Source of the DNA: an uncultured Dehalococcoidia bacterium
GTDB taxonomy: Bacteria > Chloroflexota > Dehalococcoidia > GIF9 > UBA5629
Reading direction: 5' to 3'
NCBI GenBank assembly: GCA_937975645.1
Contig: CALJTV010000004.1
Location: forward strand, 1 to 51,870
Length of the DNA: 51,870 nucleotides
The position numbers and the translations under genes were made by a program. The number at the start of each line of letters is the position of its first letter. Positions within the stretch are counted from its first letter, which is position 1. Positions 1-8,468 of this stretch are shown here, in pieces. The notes beneath the pieces were generated by a model that was given only the letters and a program-made list of their open reading frames with translations, was not told the DNA's origin and ran no database searches.

Positions 1-2
1 AT

Positions 3-1169
3 TTTGGCGATGTCATCACCCTGATACCCGACTATATGTGCATCTTCCCCAAAGATGCTGTAGAGCAGTTCGGCAATATGAATGACTGGAAGAACAGCAT
101 CGGCACCGGACCGTTCATGCTCACCGAGTTTGTGCCCGGCAGCGTCATCTCCTACGTGCGCAACCCAGATTATTGGGGCAAGAACCCCATCGGTCCCGGG
201 AAGGGTGACCAACTACCATATCTTGACGGTGTCAAAACGCTCATCATCCCCGATGAGTCTACTGCAGATGCGGCTTTCCGTACTGGTCAACTCGACATAT
301 TGACCTGTGATTGGGAACGAGCACAACAGTTCCTGCGCATGCCACAGCTAAAACATATTCGATATCTGGACGATTACGGTCAGGCAGTCATATATATGAG
401 GACAGATAAGAAAGACTCCCCGTTCGCTGACAAGAGAGTACGACAGGCAATCTGGCTGGCTATAGACCATAAGAAAATACTTGACGAATATTACGGCGGT
501 GAGGGAGTATTGCTCAAGTGGCCTATCATGTACTTCAAGGAATATGCTGGCGCTTACGTGCCTTTAGAACAACTACCTCGCTCTGTGCAGGAGCTGTTCG
601 AATACCACCCGGACAAGGCAAAACAGCTTTTAGCTGAAGCTGGTTACCCCGATGGTTTCAAAGCCAAGATTATCTGCTACAACCAGCGTGCTTACATGGA
701 CCCCCTGCAGATGGTGCAAGACATGCTATCGAAAGTAGGGATCCAGTTGGAGATTGAGCCCAAGGACTACGCCACTTTCACCTCTCTAATCGTAAGACGT
801 GCCTATGACGACATGCTTTTCGCCTTTTATTCCGGCGTCGGCACTTACTTCAAGGCAATAAACTACACAGGACCTGGAATGTACAATGGCAGCTACATAG
901 ACGATCCTGTGCTGAACAGAGCACGTGACGAGATGCTGGCAGCATACCCTGACGAGACAAAAGTTGACAAGATACACCGTGAACTGATGCCGTACCTTCT
1001 GGAGCAGGCTTATGTCCTAACACTGCCTGCATCATACTCATACCGTTTCTGGTGGCCCTGGGTCAAGAACTATAGCGGCGAAGCGTCTATCGGTTATTAT
1101 AATCCGCTTAACTATACCAAATACATCTGGATTGACCAAGAGCTCAAAAGAAGTATAATGGGAAAATAG
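3..1169 (+). CDS. ABC transporter substrate-binding protein, family 5 (5'-truncated)
   Basis: C-terminal part (about 389 residues) of an extracytoplasmic solute-binding protein of the SBP_bac_5 (peptide/nickel) type. The frame is open from the first bases, so the gene begins before the window; the ATG at 36 is internal. Visible family landmarks are the GTGPF block near residue 35, a variable ligand-binding segment, and an R-Q-A-I-W-L-A-I-D-H stretch around residue 150, which is the conserved helix of these proteins. It would deliver a peptide or related solute to an inner-membrane permease. The two ATPases that follow on the same strand support this. The permease genes are not between them, so they probably lie upstream. 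The true substrate cannot be told from sequence; many family members bind compounds other than peptides. Confidence 0.92.
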   Translation, partial: FGDVITLIPDYMCIFPKDAVEQFGNMNDWKNSIGTGPFMLTEFVPGSVISYVRNPDYWGKNPIGPGKGDQLPYLDGVKTLIIPDESTADAAFRTGQLDILTCDWERAQQFLRMPQLKHIRYLDDYGQAVIYMRTDKKDSPFADKRVRQAIWLAIDHKKILDEYYGGEGVLLKWPIMYFKEYAGAYVPLEQLPRSVQELFEYHPDKAKQLLAEAGYPDGFKAKIICYNQRAYMDPLQMVQDMLSKVGIQLEIEPKDYATFTSLIVRRAYDDMLFAFYSGVGTYFKAINYTGPGMYNGSYIDDPVLNRARDEMLAAYPDETKVDKIHRELMPYLLEQAYVLTLPASYSYRFWWPWVKNYSGEASIGYYNPLNYTKYIWIDQELKRSIMGK

Positions 1170-1190
1170 AGGTAACATCTTTAGTACCCA

Positions 1191-1217
1191 CAGACGGGGT
1201 ACACTGTACCCCGTCTG
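1191..1217. other. Perfect 12-bp inverted repeat between binding protein and ATPase genes
   Basis: The arms CAGACGGGGTAC (1191-1202) and GTACCCCGTCTG (1206-1217) are perfectly complementary and separated by three bases. The hairpin is GC-rich but has no T-run on either side, so it is not a classical intrinsic terminator. Its place between the binding-protein gene and the ATPase genes suggests an mRNA-stabilising or partial-termination element that would let the binding protein be made in excess. That role is inference. Confidence 0.6.
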
Positions 1218-1247
1218 CCCAACCAGTGCTTCGGACTCGAAGCTGAA

Positions 1248-2258
1248 ATGAGAGAGACAGTGCTAGAAGTAAAGGGGCTCAGGACATATTTCTACATAAG
1301 GGAGGGGGTGCTTAGAGCAGTAGACGGGCTGTCATACTCAGTTAACAAAGGTGAGTTCGTCGCCCTCGTGGGTGAGAGCGCCTGCGGGAAGTCTGTCAGT
1401 GCACTTTCTATCATGCGCCTTATCCCTTACCCACCGGGTATCATTGTGGGCGGGGAGATCATCTTTGAGGGCAGAGACCTACTCAAATTGAGCGAAGAGG
1501 AAATGCGCTCCATCAGGGGTAATCGGATCGCCATGGTATTCCAAGAACCTATGACCTCATTAAACCCTGTCCTCACTATAGGCCGCCAAATAGCTGAGTC
1601 ACTCGAACTCCACCGTGGACTGGAAAAGAATGATGCTCTAGTAGAAGCGGCTAACCTGCTTAAATTAGTCGGCATCCCCGACGCTGAGAGGCGGCTGAAC
1701 GACTACCCTTACCAGTTCAGCGGCGGCATGCAACAGCGCATCATGATAGCCATGGCGCTGAGCTGCAACCCGGTGCTCCTGATCGCTGACGAACCGACCA
1801 CTTCCGTCGATGTAACCGTTCAAGCGCAGCTCATGGAGCTTATGAATAACCTGAGGTCACAGTTCGGCATGTCGGTAATCCTCATCACCCACAACCTTGG
1901 TCTGGTGGCAAGGTATGCTGACCGCGTCAACGTGATGTATGCGGGAAGGCTTGTAGAATCAGGACTGACAGATACCATTTATAGTCAGCCCCACCATCCA
2001 TATACCGTGGGGTTGATCGCTTCGGTGCCACGGCTTGACCTGCCGCGCCAACGCCCCCTATACGTTATCCCCGGGCTACCACCCAACCTTGTCCGCCTAT
2101 CACCAAACGTCTGTGCTTTTGCGCCACGCTGTAGATTCGCCATAAGCAAGTGTACCGAGCAAAGACCGGAGCTGGAACAAGTGGGGGACGAGCACTGGGT
2201 GGCTTGTTTCAGACATCAGGAGATCCCAGAACTAACGGCAATGGAGTGTGAGCGGTGA
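1248..2258 (+). CDS. Peptide ABC transporter ATP-binding protein, DppD/OppD type
   Basis: Cytoplasmic ATPase subunit of a peptide-type importer, 336 residues, normal length for the DppD group. Walker A is GESACGKS (42-49, with Ala where Gly or Ser is usual), Q-loop Gln 99, signature FSGGM (157-161), Walker B LLIADE (177-182) and switch His 215. The D-loop reads SVD rather than the common ALD. The C-terminal oligo_HPY region carries the typical Cys-rich block (C-x6-C-x6-C, about 288-321). The ATG start is chosen by homology; no clear Shine-Dalgarno precedes it. It overlaps the next ATPase by four bases (GTGA), indicating translational coupling. Function is known from the family; substrate is inferred from the neighbouring binding protein. 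Confidence 0.93.
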   Translation: MRETVLEVKGLRTYFYIREGVLRAVDGLSYSVNKGEFVALVGESACGKSVSALSIMRLIPYPPGIIVGGEIIFEGRDLLKLSEEEMRSIRGNRIAMVFQEPMTSLNPVLTIGRQIAESLELHRGLEKNDALVEAANLLKLVGIPDAERRLNDYPYQFSGGMQQRIMIAMALSCNPVLLIADEPTTSVDVTVQAQLMELMNNLRSQFGMSVILITHNLGLVARYADRVNVMYAGRLVESGLTDTIYSQPHHPYTVGLIASVPRLDLPRQRPLYVIPGLPPNLVRLSPNVCAFAPRCRFAISKCTEQRPELEQVGDEHWVACFRHQEIPELTAMECER

Positions 2259-3232
2259 CAGGGAATGGCTATTTAGTCGAGGTAAACAACCTAGTGAAAT
2301 ATTTTCCCGTGTTGGCCGGGGTGATGAGACGAAAGGTCGCAGATATCAAAGCTGTTGATGGCGTCAGTTTCGGAGTGAAACAGGGAGAGGTGGTCGGACT
2401 TGTAGGTGAGAGCGGTTGTGGTAAGACAACTGTAGGTCGTTGTATACTGCGACTGTACGATGTTACCTCTGGTAACATCTACTTCCAGGGTAAGGACATT
2501 ACCACCATAGAGGGTGAAGAACTACGACGATTGAGACGCGACATGCAACTTATCTTTCAGGACCCATACGCCTCTCTGAATCCTAGAATGACCATCGGCG
2601 ATATTATCGGTGAGCCTTTGCTGGTACACGGTCTATCTCAAGGCAAGGAATACAGACAAAAGGTAGCAGAACTATTGGAGATCGTCGAACTTGAACCAAG
2701 AATGGCAGACCGCTATCCTCACGAGTTCAGCGGCGGACAAAGACAGCGCATCGGTATAGCTAGAGCCCTAGCAACCAGACCAAAGTTCATCGTCTGCGAT
2801 GAGCCTGTCTCAGCACTCGATGTCTCAATACAGGCACAGGTTATCAAATTGCTGAAGCAGCTTAAAGAGGAACTCGGGCTTACCTATCTTTTTATTGCCC
2901 ATGACCTTTCGGTGGTCAGATATATCAGCGACCGTGTCGTCGTCATGTACCTTGGCAAAATTGTTGAGACCGCAGACAGTGAGGAACTGTACACTACGCC
3001 GCTCCATCCATATACTCAGGCATTGCTATCGGCAGTGCCTATCCCATGCCCCGAAGTAGACCGCAGCCGAAAGCGGATCTTACTCACGGGTGACGTGCCG
3101 AGCCCTCTCTTCCCACCCAGTGGTTGCCGCTTCCACACACGTTGCCGTCTGGCAAAAGACGAGTGTAAGAAAAAAGAACCTGAACTGAGAGAAGTCGGCA
3201 CCGAACACTGGGTAGCTTGCCATCTGGTATAG
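2255..3232 (+). CDS. Peptide ABC transporter ATP-binding protein, DppF/OppF type
   Basis: Second ATPase of the importer, 325 residues. These transporters use two different ATPases as a heterodimer. Walker A GESGCGKT (51-58), signature FSGGQRQR, Walker [13 protein letters not shown], switch His in a FIAHD motif, and the C-terminal Cys-containing oligo_HPY block (C-R-F-H-T-R-C) are all present. The GTG start overlaps the stop of the upstream ATPase by four bases, a standard coupled arrangement. No terminator is obvious after the stop, and the next gene, an AhpD-like protein 147 bp downstream, has its own strong ribosome-binding site, so it is probably a separate unit. Confidence 0.94.
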   Translation: MTGNGYLVEVNNLVKYFPVLAGVMRRKVADIKAVDGVSFGVKQGEVVGLVGESGCGKTTVGRCILRLYDVTSGNIYFQGKDITTIEGEELRRLRRDMQLIFQDPYASLNPRMTIGDIIGEPLLVHGLSQGKEYRQKVAELLEIVELEPRMADRYPHEFSGGQRQRIGIARALATRPKFIVCDEPVSALDVSIQAQVIKLLKQLKEELGLTYLFIAHDLSVVRYISDRVVVMYLGKIVETADSEELYTTPLHPYTQALLSAVPIPCPEVDRSRKRILLTGDVPSPLFPPSGCRFHTRCRLAKDECKKKEPELREVGTEHWVACHLV

Positions 3233-3379
3233 TAGAGGGCTGCACTGGTATATTTTGCCGTCCAAGCACCTCGTGTTCGATCGCTGAACTTCCTAATCGA
3301 GTAAGAAACATTTAGGGCGCGCTGGTTAAGCTGGGACACCCATTCACAACATATAGACAAATAACTAAGGAGGTGCAGC

Positions 3380-3709
3380 ATGACGGACTGCTACTATCAT
3401 AAAGAATCTGCTAAGAAACTCGGCAGACTATTTGAACTAAAACCTGACATCATACAATCTTTCATAGAGTTTGATAACAAGGTTTTCGCTGAAGGAGCTC
3501 TGAGTACTAAGACAAAAGAATTGATTGCTGTAGCCGTCGCTCACGTCACCCAATGCCCGTATTGCATCGCAGCCCACACACAAAGGGCAAAAAAGGCTGG
3601 TGCTTCTCTCCCAGAACTGGTCGAAGCCATATTGGTAGCGGCAGCACTGCGAGCTGGTGGTGCTCTAGCACACAGCTGTATATCTATTGAAGCAGTTGAA
3701 GAGGCTTGA
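3380..3709 (+). CDS. Carboxymuconolactone decarboxylase / AhpD-like family protein
   Basis: Protein of 109 residues in the CMD/AhpD family. It has the redox pair in CPYC (Cys 59 and Cys 62) followed by His 66, which in AhpD-type members act in peroxide reduction or disulfide exchange; the whole TKELIAVAVAHVTQCPYC stretch matches the family signature. Length is normal for single-domain members. The start is fixed by a strong Shine-Dalgarno AAGGAGG at 3367-3373, six bases before the ATG. A role in peroxide defence or thiol redox chemistry is inferred from the CxxC motif; no partner such as AhpC is adjacent. It stands alone between the ABC importer and the STT3 gene. Confidence 0.88.
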   Translation: MTDCYYHKESAKKLGRLFELKPDIIQSFIEFDNKVFAEGALSTKTKELIAVAVAHVTQCPYCIAAHTQRAKKAGASLPELVEAILVAAALRAGGALAHSCISIEAVEEA

Positions 3710-3781
3710 AGATACCAACAACCTGTCGCGTCTCCCATCCGGTATACTTCTTTTTGAATTGTTCTTCCGCAGACACAACTG

Positions 3782-3810
3782 TTGCACTGGCTAGATAGCA
3801 CGACTATAAT
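3782..3810 (+). promoter_or_regulatory. Sigma-70-type promoter for the STT3 gene
   Basis: The -35 box TTGCAC (3782-3787), a 17-bp spacer and a perfect -10 box TATAAT (3805-3810) predict a transcript start near 3817. This matters for annotation: a TTG at 3782 would extend the STT3 gene upstream, but that TTG is part of the -35 box, so the GTG at 3839 is the likelier start. Confidence 0.7.
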
Positions 3811-3838
3811 CTGTAGGCAAAAGGGTAGTAAAAACACG

Positions 3839-6145
3839 GTGAAAGAGCACAGTCACAGGCTCATCACAGCAATACTGCTAGCCCTGTTCTTTGGTGTCAG
3901 TCTTTATCTTCGAATTGCCCTTCCTTATGCCAGAGTCGTTAGCGAGACGTGGATAAAATTCTCCGGGACAGACGCATATTACCATATGCGCCTGGTGGAC
4001 AACCTACTGCACCACTTCCCTCATAGAATAACCTTTGACCCATACACATTCTATCCCCACGGGACTACCATACCGTGGCCACCATTCTTTGATTGGCTTA
4101 TAGGGGGGATCGCCTGGCTTGCAGGACTGGGTACACCGACACAGCACACCATAGACATCGTTGGCATCTACACACCAGCCATACTTGGAGCCCTGGTCAT
4201 ACTGCCTGTCTACTTCATCGGCAAGGCAGTGTTGAACCGCTGGGTGGGCATAATCGCAGCCGGGCTCATATCAATAATGCCTGGTGAATTCCTAGGGAGG
4301 TCAATACTCGGCTACACTGACCACCATGTGGCTGAAGTCCTGCTCTCCTCGCTAGCCATGTTGTTCCTCATACTGGCGATAAAAACGGCAAAACAACACG
4401 GGCTTTCTAAAGATATGGACTGGACAGTCAAAGTACTGACCACAAAACCACTCCTCTACAGCCTCCTAGCCGGAGTCTCTTTATGGCTCTACCTTATCAC
4501 CTGGGTCGGTGGGCTGCTCTTCATTTTCCTGATCTTTACATATTTTCTAGTCCAATTCATTGTCGACCACCTGAGGGGTGAACGCACTATTTACCTTGCC
4601 TTCATAGGCGTGCCAGTGTTCGCTATTGCGATGCTTGCCCAGCCATTTCTTCCCCCAACCACACCATCACCATTATGTCTGCCATCGCTTGCCATCGCCG
4701 TAGCAGGCTTGCTGGTCATGGCTGGAATATCACACCTGCTGGCATCCCGCAGGATCAAAGCACCGTACTACGCACTGAGCCTGTTGTTAGTTGGCATCCT
4801 CGGCATCGCAGTATTCTATTTCACCATGCCGTCGTTTTTTAAGGAAGCACTAGCCCACCTCCGCTTGGTCTTTGCACCGGCCGGCGCAGCCCTGACCATT
4901 CTCGAAGTCAGACCGATACTCTTTCCTCAAGGAGAGTTCTCTCTCTCAGTCATCTGGGGCAATTTCACCACAGCCTTCTTCCTCAGTCTGGTCTCGCTAG
5001 CCATGTTGATATATGCAGTGGTGAAACGCGGCGAGGCTGACAAGCTAGCACTGGTGGTCTGGAGCCTAGTGATCTTGACAGCCACTCTAGGACAACGCCG
5101 CTTTGCCTATTACCTTTCGGTTAACGTGGCACTGCTTACAGCCTACATATGCTGGCTTGGTCTGGAGTTCGCCGGCTTTAGGGAAAGCTTCCCGACACCT
5201 CAAAATGTCCCCGACAGAGAAAGGAAAAAAGAGCAAAGAAAAAGAAAAACGAAAGCCCGCCCCAAGGGTGCACTGCCAAATATGATACTGGGTACAACCA
5301 TCATCTTTCTGGTCGCTTTCCTCCCCAACGCCTTCAGCGCAAAAAGCGTTGCTTCCGCAACCGTTTTCGCTCCCAGCGATGCCTGGCTGGAGTCGCTCAC
5401 TTGGATGAAGCATAGCACACCCGAACCCTTCGGTGACTATGACTTTTATTATGTAAAGTATAGTACTGATTTCCGCCATCCAGCAGAGACGTATGGAGTG
5501 ATGTCATGGTGGGACTATGGTCATCTGATTACGCGGGTAGCCCACCGCCCAGCCATAGCCAACCCCTTCCAGCAAGGCGCTAATGAAGCAGCACGATTCC
5601 TTACCTGTCCAGACGAGACAACAGCTAATCAGACGATGTTGGCACTTGGCGCCAGATATGTGGTCCTCGACCTTGCTACCGCCACTACAAAATTCCATGG
5701 TGCTGCTGCCTTTGCCAACATACCTCTAGAAAATTTTTATGAGACCTATTACATACCAGAAAAAGGCAGACTAAAACCAGTCATCTTGTACTACCCCGAA
5801 TATTTCCGGACAATGGTTGCCCGACTGTACAACTTCGATGGCGCCAGCATGATACCTGACAGGTCATTAGTCGTCGCCTATCAAGAGAAGATCACTCCCA
5901 CTGGTCACGGCTATAAAGAGGTCACAGATGTCCGCTCGTTCTCCAGCTACCAGGAAGCCGAGGTTTTTGTCGCCAGCCAAAAAGGTGGCAACTACCGTAT
6001 AGTCAGTGACAACCCCTTCCTCAGCCCCGTGCCCCTAGAGAGACTCGGAAACTATAAACTTATCTATAGTTCAACCTCCGGCATTATGCATATACCGGGT
6101 GTGGGCATCACACCTGAAGTCAAAATCTTCGAATTTTTGCCCTAA
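3839..6145 (+). CDS. STT3-family oligosaccharyltransferase (AglB/PglB-like)
   Basis: Large membrane protein of about 768 residues, resembling the catalytic subunit of N-linked protein glycosylation, which moves a lipid-linked oligosaccharide to Asn in exported proteins. The N-terminal half is multi-spanning membrane. A metal-binding acidic motif in the first external loop (GTDAYYHMR, Asp about 45) and the hallmark WWDYG motif (about 557-561) in the soluble C-terminal domain are both present. A strongly basic linker (about 5217-5270, R/K-rich) separates the last membrane helix block from that domain. The start is GTG at 3839 because a good promoter overlaps the upstream TTG. STT3 proteins are universal in archaea but patchy in bacteria. 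The following genes encode exported proteins that could be substrates; that link is inference. Confidence 0.9.
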   Translation: MKEHSHRLITAILLALFFGVSLYLRIALPYARVVSETWIKFSGTDAYYHMRLVDNLLHHFPHRITFDPYTFYPHGTTIPWPPFFDWLIGGIAWLAGLGTPTQHTIDIVGIYTPAILGALVILPVYFIGKAVLNRWVGIIAAGLISIMPGEFLGRSILGYTDHHVAEVLLSSLAMLFLILAIKTAKQHGLSKDMDWTVKVLTTKPLLYSLLAGVSLWLYLITWVGGLLFIFLIFTYFLVQFIVDHLRGERTIYLAFIGVPVFAIAMLAQPFLPPTTPSPLCLPSLAIAVAGLLVMAGISHLLASRRIKAPYYALSLLLVGILGIAVFYFTMPSFFKEALAHLRLVFAPAGAALTILEVRPILFPQGEFSLSVIWGNFTTAFFLSLVSLAMLIYAVVKRGEADKLALVVWSLVILTATLGQRRFAYYLSVNVALLTAYICWLGLEFAGFRESFPTPQNVPDRERKKEQRKRKTKARPKGALPNMILGTTIIFLVAFLPNAFSAKSVASATVFAPSDAWLESLTWMKHSTPEPFGDYDFYYVKYSTDFRHPAETYGVMSWWDYGHLITRVAHRPAIANPFQQGANEAARFLTCPDETTANQTMLALGARYVVLDLATATTKFHGAAAFANIPLENFYETYYIPEKGRLKPVILYYPEYFRTMVARLYNFDGASMIPDRSLVVAYQEKITPTGHGYKEVTDVRSFSSYQEAEVFVASQKGGNYRIVSDNPFLSPVPLERLGNYKLIYSSTSGIMHIPGVGITPEVKIFEFLP

Positions 6146-6211
6146 TCCATTTAATGCACTCCGAGCATTGCCCCAAGATATCGCGATAGGACACGGACAA
6201 TTATATAGCTA

Positions 6212-6240
6212 TTGACAATAGCAAGAACTTGTGCTAGCGT
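6212..6240 (+). promoter_or_regulatory. Probable promoter upstream of the lamin-tail protein gene
   Basis: A perfect -35 box TTGACA (6212-6217) and a 17-bp spacer lead to TAGCGT (6235-6240), preceded by TG as in extended -10 promoters. The predicted leader is about 145 bases long. The -10 match is weak, so this is tentative. Confidence 0.4.
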
Positions 6241-6392
6241 CTTACTAGGGCATTAGAGATACGGGACCACATTTAAGAAAATGGATGGAAGAGCAATTGA
6301 CGCCGCCACGGCAGGAGTATAGCCTATTCCACTGAGCATTCCACCGCCCGAAAAGGTGATGGCAATGGCAATTTTGCCTGTCCAGAGGAGAT

Positions 6393-7331
6393 ATGAAATT
6401 CGTTAGCCCAACCGTAGCTGCAGTTATAGGGCTGTTACTTTTATCCCTATCCACAGCGGTGCTGGCACGATCAGCGTATCCTCTGGAACTAGCAGACACA
6501 TCCGCAGCTACAACCGAGATGAATATAACCGATAGCTATTCCCACACATCGCAAACAGGCGACTATTTAATGAAAAATCGAGAATGGCGCACCATGCAGG
6601 TTTTTGAGGGCCAGGGCAATGCTGTCACACCGTCGTTCGTTGTATTTGGCACCAGCTGGTCTCTGGGGTGGGAGATAGAGAGCGAACCCGGTCTGAACAT
6701 AACCTTCAGGATCCACATTTTCCGCAGCGATAAGCCCTATGCCTTGTGGCAGACCATATCTGTTACAAGTGGCGGTGAGGGCGAGAAAATATTGCCCATA
6801 GAATCAGAAAATGGTGAGGAGTTCTTTCTAAAGGTCTTCACCAGTCCTTTGATACGCTGGACTATCAGGGTACAAGACAATTTCCCGGAAGTGCCCCGCT
6901 CCGTTGTTGAAATAAGTCACATCCACTACAAAGGGACGCGCTACCTCCGCGATACCGAGAACTGCATTTGCTACGAAGTGGTGGAACCTGATGAGTACGT
7001 CGCTATAACAAACTCGGGCGAACGAGCTCAAAAAATGGGTGGCTGGACACTGACGAACATCACTAAAGGTTACCCCACCTTCACCTTCCCCACAGACTTT
7101 GTCCTATATCCTAACCAGACCGTCCTAGTGACCACCAACGAGGTCTACCCTGGCTGCGGAGCCTGGTTGCAATTCGGAACAAGGTCCCACTACTGTGCTA
7201 AGCAGCTATGGTTCAGCTTTTACTTCGGTCCCGGCGATATCTGGGACAACAGGACACCCAACACAGCCGTCCTCTACGACTCCAACGGAAGAGAGGTATC
7301 AAGAAAAAGCTACACAGTTGTCGGGGACTGA
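6393..7331 (+). CDS. Secreted protein with C-terminal lamin-tail-like domain
   Basis: Exported protein of 312 residues. The N-terminus has a short basic start, a hydrophobic core (AAVIGLLLLSLSTAV) and an Ala-x-Ala-like cleavage region ending near ARS, typical of a signal peptide. The middle (about 60-190) is beta-rich and unrecognised. The last ~115 residues look like a lamin-tail domain: YVAITNSGE, then GGWTLTN, a hydrophobic FTFP segment, LYPNQTVLVTT, and a terminal AVLYDSNGREV. Such Ig-like beta domains are widespread in bacterial secreted proteins and often mediate anchoring or are fused to extracellular enzymes. The AGAGGAG ribosome-binding site (6384-6390) lies only two bases from the ATG, which is tight. 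Function unknown. Confidence 0.8.
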   Translation: MKFVSPTVAAVIGLLLLSLSTAVLARSAYPLELADTSAATTEMNITDSYSHTSQTGDYLMKNREWRTMQVFEGQGNAVTPSFVVFGTSWSLGWEIESEPGLNITFRIHIFRSDKPYALWQTISVTSGGEGEKILPIESENGEEFFLKVFTSPLIRWTIRVQDNFPEVPRSVVEISHIHYKGTRYLRDTENCICYEVVEPDEYVAITNSGERAQKMGGWTLTNITKGYPTFTFPTDFVLYPNQTVLVTTNEVYPGCGAWLQFGTRSHYCAKQLWFSFYFGPGDIWDNRTPNTAVLYDSNGREVSRKSYTVVGD

Positions 7332-7443
7332 AGAACAGGGGTCATATGAAACAAAGACAGCCTTGGGTTATAGGGAGACACCAGTGCCAGCAGTTACTGC
7401 GCGGAAACACCGTTATTTTTCAGCCACAGGGGCGTACTGTTTA

Positions 7444-7473
7444 TTGCCTTACCCTAATTCTTAGATGTATAAT
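7444..7473 (+). promoter_or_regulatory. Promoter for the zinc-ribbon/FN3 membrane protein
   Basis: TTGCCT (7444-7449), an 18-bp spacer and a perfect TATAAT (7468-7473) precede the gene at 7524 by about 50 bases. A transcript start near 7480 is expected. Confidence 0.6.
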
Positions 7474-7523
7474 CGACGTAAATAACATATGCTTTGTACG
7501 ACCAGAAAAACCGGACTTAAGAT

Positions 7524-8336
7524 ATGACGCAAAGGTGCTCTAACTGTGGCTCACCGGTAACGCAGGGACAGCGGTTCTGTGGTAACTGTGGTGCCCAGCT
7601 TACCATCTCCTGCCCTTACTGCAGGATTACGCTTAGCCCACCCACCAGGTTTTGTCCTAACTGTGGCACACCTCTGGGTACAGGTATGGAGCAAGGCGCA
7701 GGGTGGGGAACACAACCTCATACCACAACACCACCGGGATGGGGACAACAATACGGACAGCCGGCACAGCCAGGCTGGGGACAACAACCTTACGGACAAC
7801 CCGTGCAGCCGGGATGGGAACAACAGCCATACAGCCAACAAGCCTGGACTCCTGCACAACCAGCACAGCAGAGCTCTTCTAGCCGGCCTTTCCTAGTACT
7901 GCTCCTTATCATCCTACTCCTTGGTCTCGGCGGACTGGCATATTTCGGCATCGTCCAGTTCGGCTGGGACGAGACCCTGAAAGGATTACTGACATCAGTT
8001 ACAGGAGGGAGTGGACCTGGTGGGACAGGTGGGAAACTGGAAATCAGCGACATCCAGGTAAGAAACATAGGAGTGGTTAGCGCCGATATCATGTGGAGCA
8101 CCAACAAACTGGCAAGCACGAAGGTGGAATACTGGATAACTTCCACAGACATAAAGAGCACTAACGAAACTGATATCCCCGGCGAAGGTTCCAGTGGCGT
8201 TATTTTCCACACAGTGAAGCTGACTGGACTTGAGCCAAGTACTAAGTATTACTTCAGGGTCAAGTCTACAGATGCTGATGGGAACACAGCTACCGCGGAA
8301 GATAGTTTTACCACCCAGGCGATGCCTGAAGATTAA
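7524..8336 (+). CDS. Double zinc-ribbon membrane protein with fibronectin III-like domain
   Basis: Modular protein of 270 residues. The N-terminus (1-50) holds two zinc ribbons: four CxxC pairs in CSNCG, CGNCG, CPYC and CPNCG. A low-complexity linker (about 55-115) follows, rich in Gly, Pro, Gln, Trp and Tyr, with three imperfect repeats based on PGWGQQPYGQP. A single transmembrane helix (about 127-150, LVLLLIILLLGLGGLAYFGI) separates this from a C-terminal fibronectin III-like domain (about 175-265; note TGLEPSTKYYFRVKSTDADGN). The zinc ribbons should be cytoplasmic and the FN3 domain outside. No enzyme motif is visible, so a sensing, scaffold or adhesive role is only a guess. Confidence 0.82.
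   Translation: MTQRCSNCGSPVTQGQRFCGNCGAQLTISCPYCRITLSPPTRFCPNCGTPLGTGMEQGAGWGTQPHTTTPPGWGQQYGQPAQPGWGQQPYGQPVQPGWEQQPYSQQAWTPAQPAQQSSSSRPFLVLLLIILLLGLGGLAYFGIVQFGWDETLKGLLTSVTGGSGPGGTGGKLEISDIQVRNIGVVSADIMWSTNKLASTKVEYWITSTDIKSTNETDIPGEGSSGVIFHTVKLTGLEPSTKYYFRVKSTDADGNTATAEDSFTTQAMPED
7733..7846 (+). repeat. Imperfect tandem repeat encoding a PGWGQQ-type linker
   Basis: Three successive copies of a unit of roughly 36-39 bases encode variants of P-G-W-G-Q-Q-P-Y-G-Q-P. They lie wholly inside the zinc-ribbon protein gene and keep its frame, so copy number changes would alter linker length without destroying the protein. Confidence 0.6.
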
Positions 8337-8407
8337 GGTGATATCCACGCTTCCTGCTCCCCATCCTGTAGGCTACCTTGCTTCAACACCAGTTTTGAAG
8401 AGCATTG

Positions 8408-8437
8408 TTCGCTTATATCAGACAGATGCTGTATAAT
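8408..8437 (+). promoter_or_regulatory. Probable promoter for the interrupted lipoprotein gene
   Basis: TTCGCT (8408-8413) and an 18-bp spacer precede a perfect TATAAT (8432-8437), about 30 bases before the ATG at 8469. The -10 box is convincing; the -35 box is weak. Confidence 0.5.
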
Positions 8438-8468
8438 CAACGAAAAAGTAAGTAGTAGAGAGGGCTTC

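Noticed and set aside
3016-3381. Minus-strand frame opposite dppF and the following gap
   Set aside because: It lies mostly opposite a well-supported ATPase gene and has no protein-like features.
3782-3838. N-terminal extension of the STT3 protein from TTG 3782
   Set aside because: The TTG is part of a -35 box with a perfect -10 at 3805-3810, so it would not be in the message; GTG 3839 starts cleanly before the first membrane helix.
7346-7543. 65-codon frame between the lamin-tail and zinc-ribbon genes
   Set aside because: It runs over the promoter and start of the zinc-ribbon gene, has no ribosome-binding site, and the product looks random.
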